Origin: Campylorhamphus procurvoides | Lineage: Eukaryota; Chordata; Aves; Passeriformes; Dendrocolaptidae | Assembly (NCBI GenBank): GCA_013396655.1 | Contig: WBMV01006289.1 | Coordinates: 2,001,160-2,065,159, forward strand | Direction: 5' to 3' | Length of the DNA stretch: 64,000 nt | Part shown: positions 61,021-64,000 of the stretch, piece by piece | How the letters are laid out: the number at the start of each line of letters is the position of its first letter | Numbering within the stretch: position 1 is the stretch's first letter | The notes under the pieces: generated by a model | Databases searched by the model: none | What the model saw: the letters and a program-made list of their open reading frames with translations, nothing else | What the model was told of the DNA's origin: nothing | Made by a program: the position numbers and the translations under genes

Positions 61021-62959
61021 TTCACTGTTGCCATGGTAAATTTATTTGGCCTTCTTACTTCTACAAGGGTTTTGAGTTTGAATATATTTTGATCAAAATT
61101 CTGAAACAGTTCTTTGATACAGAAATTCTGAAGAATGTCTGGCACTCTGCTTCGTCCAAGTCAGTTATCCAAGCTCTGCTGGATTGCTCCATTTAATGAT
61201 TTATGTTGTCTAAAAGCTTTAATTCTGCATAAGGCCCTATCATAATATTTATCCAGTGCAGATATAATGCATCTCTCTTTACTCCTGCATTCACAGCCTT
61301 TCTCATTTCCCCATGCATGTCACAGGCAGCTACCTTTCTACTGTTAGTAACAAAGAACGAGGAGAGAGGGAGACTTGAAGCCTGAATTTTCAGGCTTCAA
61401 GGACTTAAAGCAGAGCAGTTTCTCCTTTTGATTAATATCCTGTAGTTTATTGATTTGAAGAACCTGAAGAATTGTTAACCAGTGAGCTGTTATGTTATGC
61501 TTCTATCTCTGTGACCTCAGAGACATCTATTCCCATCCTCCACTGTCCTAGTGAGCTCTTCTGCCTCAAAGTTTTCATTTTCAAATCTATATTTTTCCTG
61601 AGTCCTAAGCTTATCCTGTTAATGAACATTTCAAGAGTCAAGCTGTACAGAGCCCTGGATAATAGCAGAAGTAAGTTGGGAATCATCTGGTGAGTAGGGC
61701 TAAATGTTTGAGTTCCTGGCTTACTTTTATGTTGTTACCTAACATCTCTAGATGCTTTAAAGTTTAGTAGCTTAGTCCTGACAGAGGATACTGTTTTTAA
61801 TTACAAGCTAAGCATAATATTGCTCGTCTAAATAATAACCTTTGCCATCATTTGATATTTTTGATATCCTTGAACCCTGATTTCAATTATACAAATTTCA
61901 ATGATCAGAAAAAGACTGGTGGAGCTTTCTTAAATCAATGTTGATGTGTAAATAGACATAATAGCAAGGCTAGTGAAGTGGAACATCAACTGACAAATAG
62001 CCCTTGTTCCTTCTTTCTCTGGCCCGTTTGATTCCAGGTGTAAAGCATTTGCTGGCAACACCTTCAGGAGTTGGTAAGACTTAGGGAACAAGACATGTTT
62101 TCCCTCCCAGATCCCTAATTCCAGCATGTCTTTGTCCATTTTCTCTGATCCTTTGCTAGCTGGTTAGGCAGTGTCCCCTCTGGCCTCTGAGAGAAGCATT
62201 TGCCAGAGATAAGCCTGCTCCTTAACAATCCCTAAGGCTACTGCATCTTCTGGAGCCTCTTCTGCCTTTCTGATTCTGTCTGGTACAAAGTCTCCGTTAC
62301 AGGAAATATTAGATGAATTTAGTTAACTGTAAATGTGCATTGAAAAGTAAAGGAAAGCATTCTTCTATAAATAAACATTTGTACAGCACAGGTCTGAAGC
62401 CAGTCTTCTGTGGTACGTGGAAGATCTGTCACTGCAAACTCAAAACCATTAGGCACAGTGTAGCTACATTTAAATGAAAGGCTTTTTGCCTGGTTGTGAT
62501 GATGAACTAATTAACTAAAGCAGCCTCTTTATTTTTAGGGTCTCTGAGTCTCAAGCACCAAGAGGAAAATGGAAACAATCATCTTCTAATAAGGGTAATG
62601 TTGGAATACAGTAAAGAGAAGATGCTGTGGCAACTGCTAATGTCAGGCCAAAGTTGCTATTGGATTCAGGTGAGTAAACAAAGAAGTCAAAATATTATGG
62701 AAATGTACAGTGAAATAACAGCATGGAGAAAATCAAGGAAAAAGAATGAAGTGAAAACAGTGAGTATACAACTAGGATGAAAAATGTCCAATACGGTCAA
62801 TTTTCTTTTAATGCATGAATGTAGACAACACTTCAAATGCCACCTCGGTCTGGGTTGTGAACATTTTTCATCTGAGAGTCCAGAAAAGAGCCGTAACTGG
62901 GTATTACCGCACTCATTGCCTTTACCTGTAGGAAAAAACCCCAACCAAACAAATAAGAC
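61021..62959. other. Intergenic, nothing firm
   Basis: AT-rich DNA, possibly with further worn LINE sequence up to about 61260. A donor-like GATTCAG|GTGAGT occurs at 62668/62669 after a purine-rich stretch, which could mark a noncoding exon, but no coding frame supports it. Confidence 0.5.
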
Positions 62960-63940
62960 TGGGTATTTTGATACGCCTTGTGCCCAGACCTGGGCGGGCC
63001 CCAGGCTTAGCCCGGCGCTGCCCGCGGCACTGCGGGGCGGTCCAGGCCCCGGGGCGGGCGGTTCTGCCCCGNCCCCCGCCGTTCTCACGGAGCCCGGCTC
63101 GGGAAGGCCCCGCCGTGCTCGGTGCTGGGACCCCCAAAGGATCGGGCTCCCTGATCCCGGGCACAGCGCTGGCCTCCTCCCCCGGAGCCGCCGGCTGCCC
63201 GCACAGGGCTGCGGGACGGCCNNNNNNNNNNNNNNNNNNNNNNNNNNNNNNNNNNNNNNNNNNNNNNNNNNNNNNNNNNNNNNNNNNNNNNNNNNNNNNN
63301 NNNNNNNNNNNNNNNNNNNNNNNNNNNNNNNNNNNNNNNNNNNNNNNNNNNNNNNNNNNNNNNNNNNNNNNNNNNNNNNNNNNNNNNNNNNNNNNNNNNN
63401 NNNNNNNNNNNNNNNNNNNNNNNNNNNNNNNNNNNNNNNNNNNNNNNNNNNNNNNNNNNNNNNNNNNNNNNNNNNNNNNNNNNNNNNNNNNNNNNNNNNN
63501 NNNNNNNNNNNNNNNNNNNNNNNNNNNNNNNNNNNNNNNNNNNNNNNNNNNNNNNNNNNNNNNNNNNNNNNNNNNNNNNNNNNNNNNNNNNNNNNNNNNN
63601 NNNNNNNNNNNNNNNNNNNNNNNNNNNNNNNNCCGCCCGGGGTGCGTGTCCGGCGGGCGCTGCCGGGAGCGGCCCGGGGCTGTCTCGGGCACGGCTGGAA
63701 ACAGCGCCGACCCCGGGAGCCCCGGCCCGGCGGGGACAGCGCGGGGAGGGCTGGAAGGGTGTCCCGTCCAGCCCGGGATGGGTGTCCCGTGCTCCGTGTG
63801 TCGGGGTGTCCCCGCTCCGGGCCCTGGCCCAGCACCCCGTCCCGGTGCTGTGTCGGTGCGGGCAGTGCCTGCCCGGCCTTGGCGTTCTCAGCGCTGCCCT
63901 GTCCGTGGGACGCGCTTCCTGCGGCTCTGCTCATCACTTC
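62960..63940. promoter_or_regulatory. CpG island with assembly gap, probable promoter of the next gene
   Basis: Very high GC with dense CG dinucleotides on both sides of a 411-base gap (63222-63632), plus a single unknown base at 63072. The change from AT-rich desert is abrupt. In other amniotes NEK7 follows LHX9 and has a noncoding first exon, so a NEK7 promoter is the leading guess. No kinase coding sequence or other gene-specific signal is visible. The long frames on both strands cross the gap and have island-type composition (Pro, Arg, Gly, Ala), so they are not genes. Confidence 0.55.
63222..63632. other. Assembly gap, 411 unknown bases
   Basis: A run of N inside the CpG island. Such gaps in bird assemblies usually reflect extreme GC content. 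Part of a first exon could be hidden here. Confidence 0.99.
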
Positions 63941-64000
63941 GGGTAAAACTTGGGGCATTCATCCTAAGTCAGGGTATTCACTTCTGATAAAGGACGATGG

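Noticed and set aside
62687..63987. 423-codon minus frame and 339-codon plus frame
   Set aside because: Both cross 411 unknown bases that cannot contain a readable stop. The flanking parts have CpG-island composition.
1..64000. tRNA, rRNA, CRISPR array, bacterial operons or intact endogenous virus
   Set aside because: No tRNA T-arm and acceptor pattern, no regularly spaced repeats, no gag/pol/env-like frame or paired long terminal repeats were seen on reading both strands.

Overview
The window is vertebrate nuclear DNA, almost certainly from a bird. It contains one multi-exon gene with canonical GT-AG introns, a CR1 LINE fragment ending in the avian-style ATTCTATGA tail, and long AT-rich stretches with almost no other young repeats. 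There is no bacterial-type gene organisation. Nearly all open frames here are chance frames in noncoding DNA.

Region 1 (1-5953) is the upstream flank of LHX9. It alternates AT-rich, conserved-looking blocks with CpG-rich blocks near 3180-3990 and 4860-5390. No coding exon is convincing here.

Region 2 (5954-19680) is LHX9, the LIM-homeodomain transcription factor gene, on the + strand. Five coding exons (5954-6127, 7824-8026, 8777-9132, 14273-14475, 15668-15925) join in frame to 397 codons plus stop. They encode two LIM zinc-binding domains and a homeodomain. A separate alternative terminal exon at 18999-19055 was found 3.1 kb past the main stop codon. Joined to exon 4 it gives a 330-residue form (the Lhx9-alpha type) that lacks homeodomain helix 3. 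One gene thus encodes a DNA-binding form and a form that keeps the LIM domains but should not bind DNA in the normal way. An acceptor-like site inside exon 1 fits a third, alternative N-terminal form.

Region 3 (about 19.7-62.9 kb) is a gene-poor desert. It holds a CR1 fragment (38153-38765, minus), a short CR1 3' fragment with a flipped hairpin loop (25064-25162), an ancient CR1/L3-type LINE relic (about 60330-61020, minus), a palindromic old amniote repeat (58255-58338), microsatellites and one small assembly gap in a poly-C run (43136-43150). Several AT-rich blocks full of homeodomain-type TAAT cores look like candidate long-range enhancers, but conservation cannot be tested here. A weak tail-to-tail minus-strand gene model (20418 down to 19862) is noted without identification.

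Region 4 (62960-63940) is a strong CpG island interrupted by 411 unknown bases. It looks like the promoter of the next gene; in other amniotes LHX9 is followed by NEK7, but no NEK7 coding sequence is visible.
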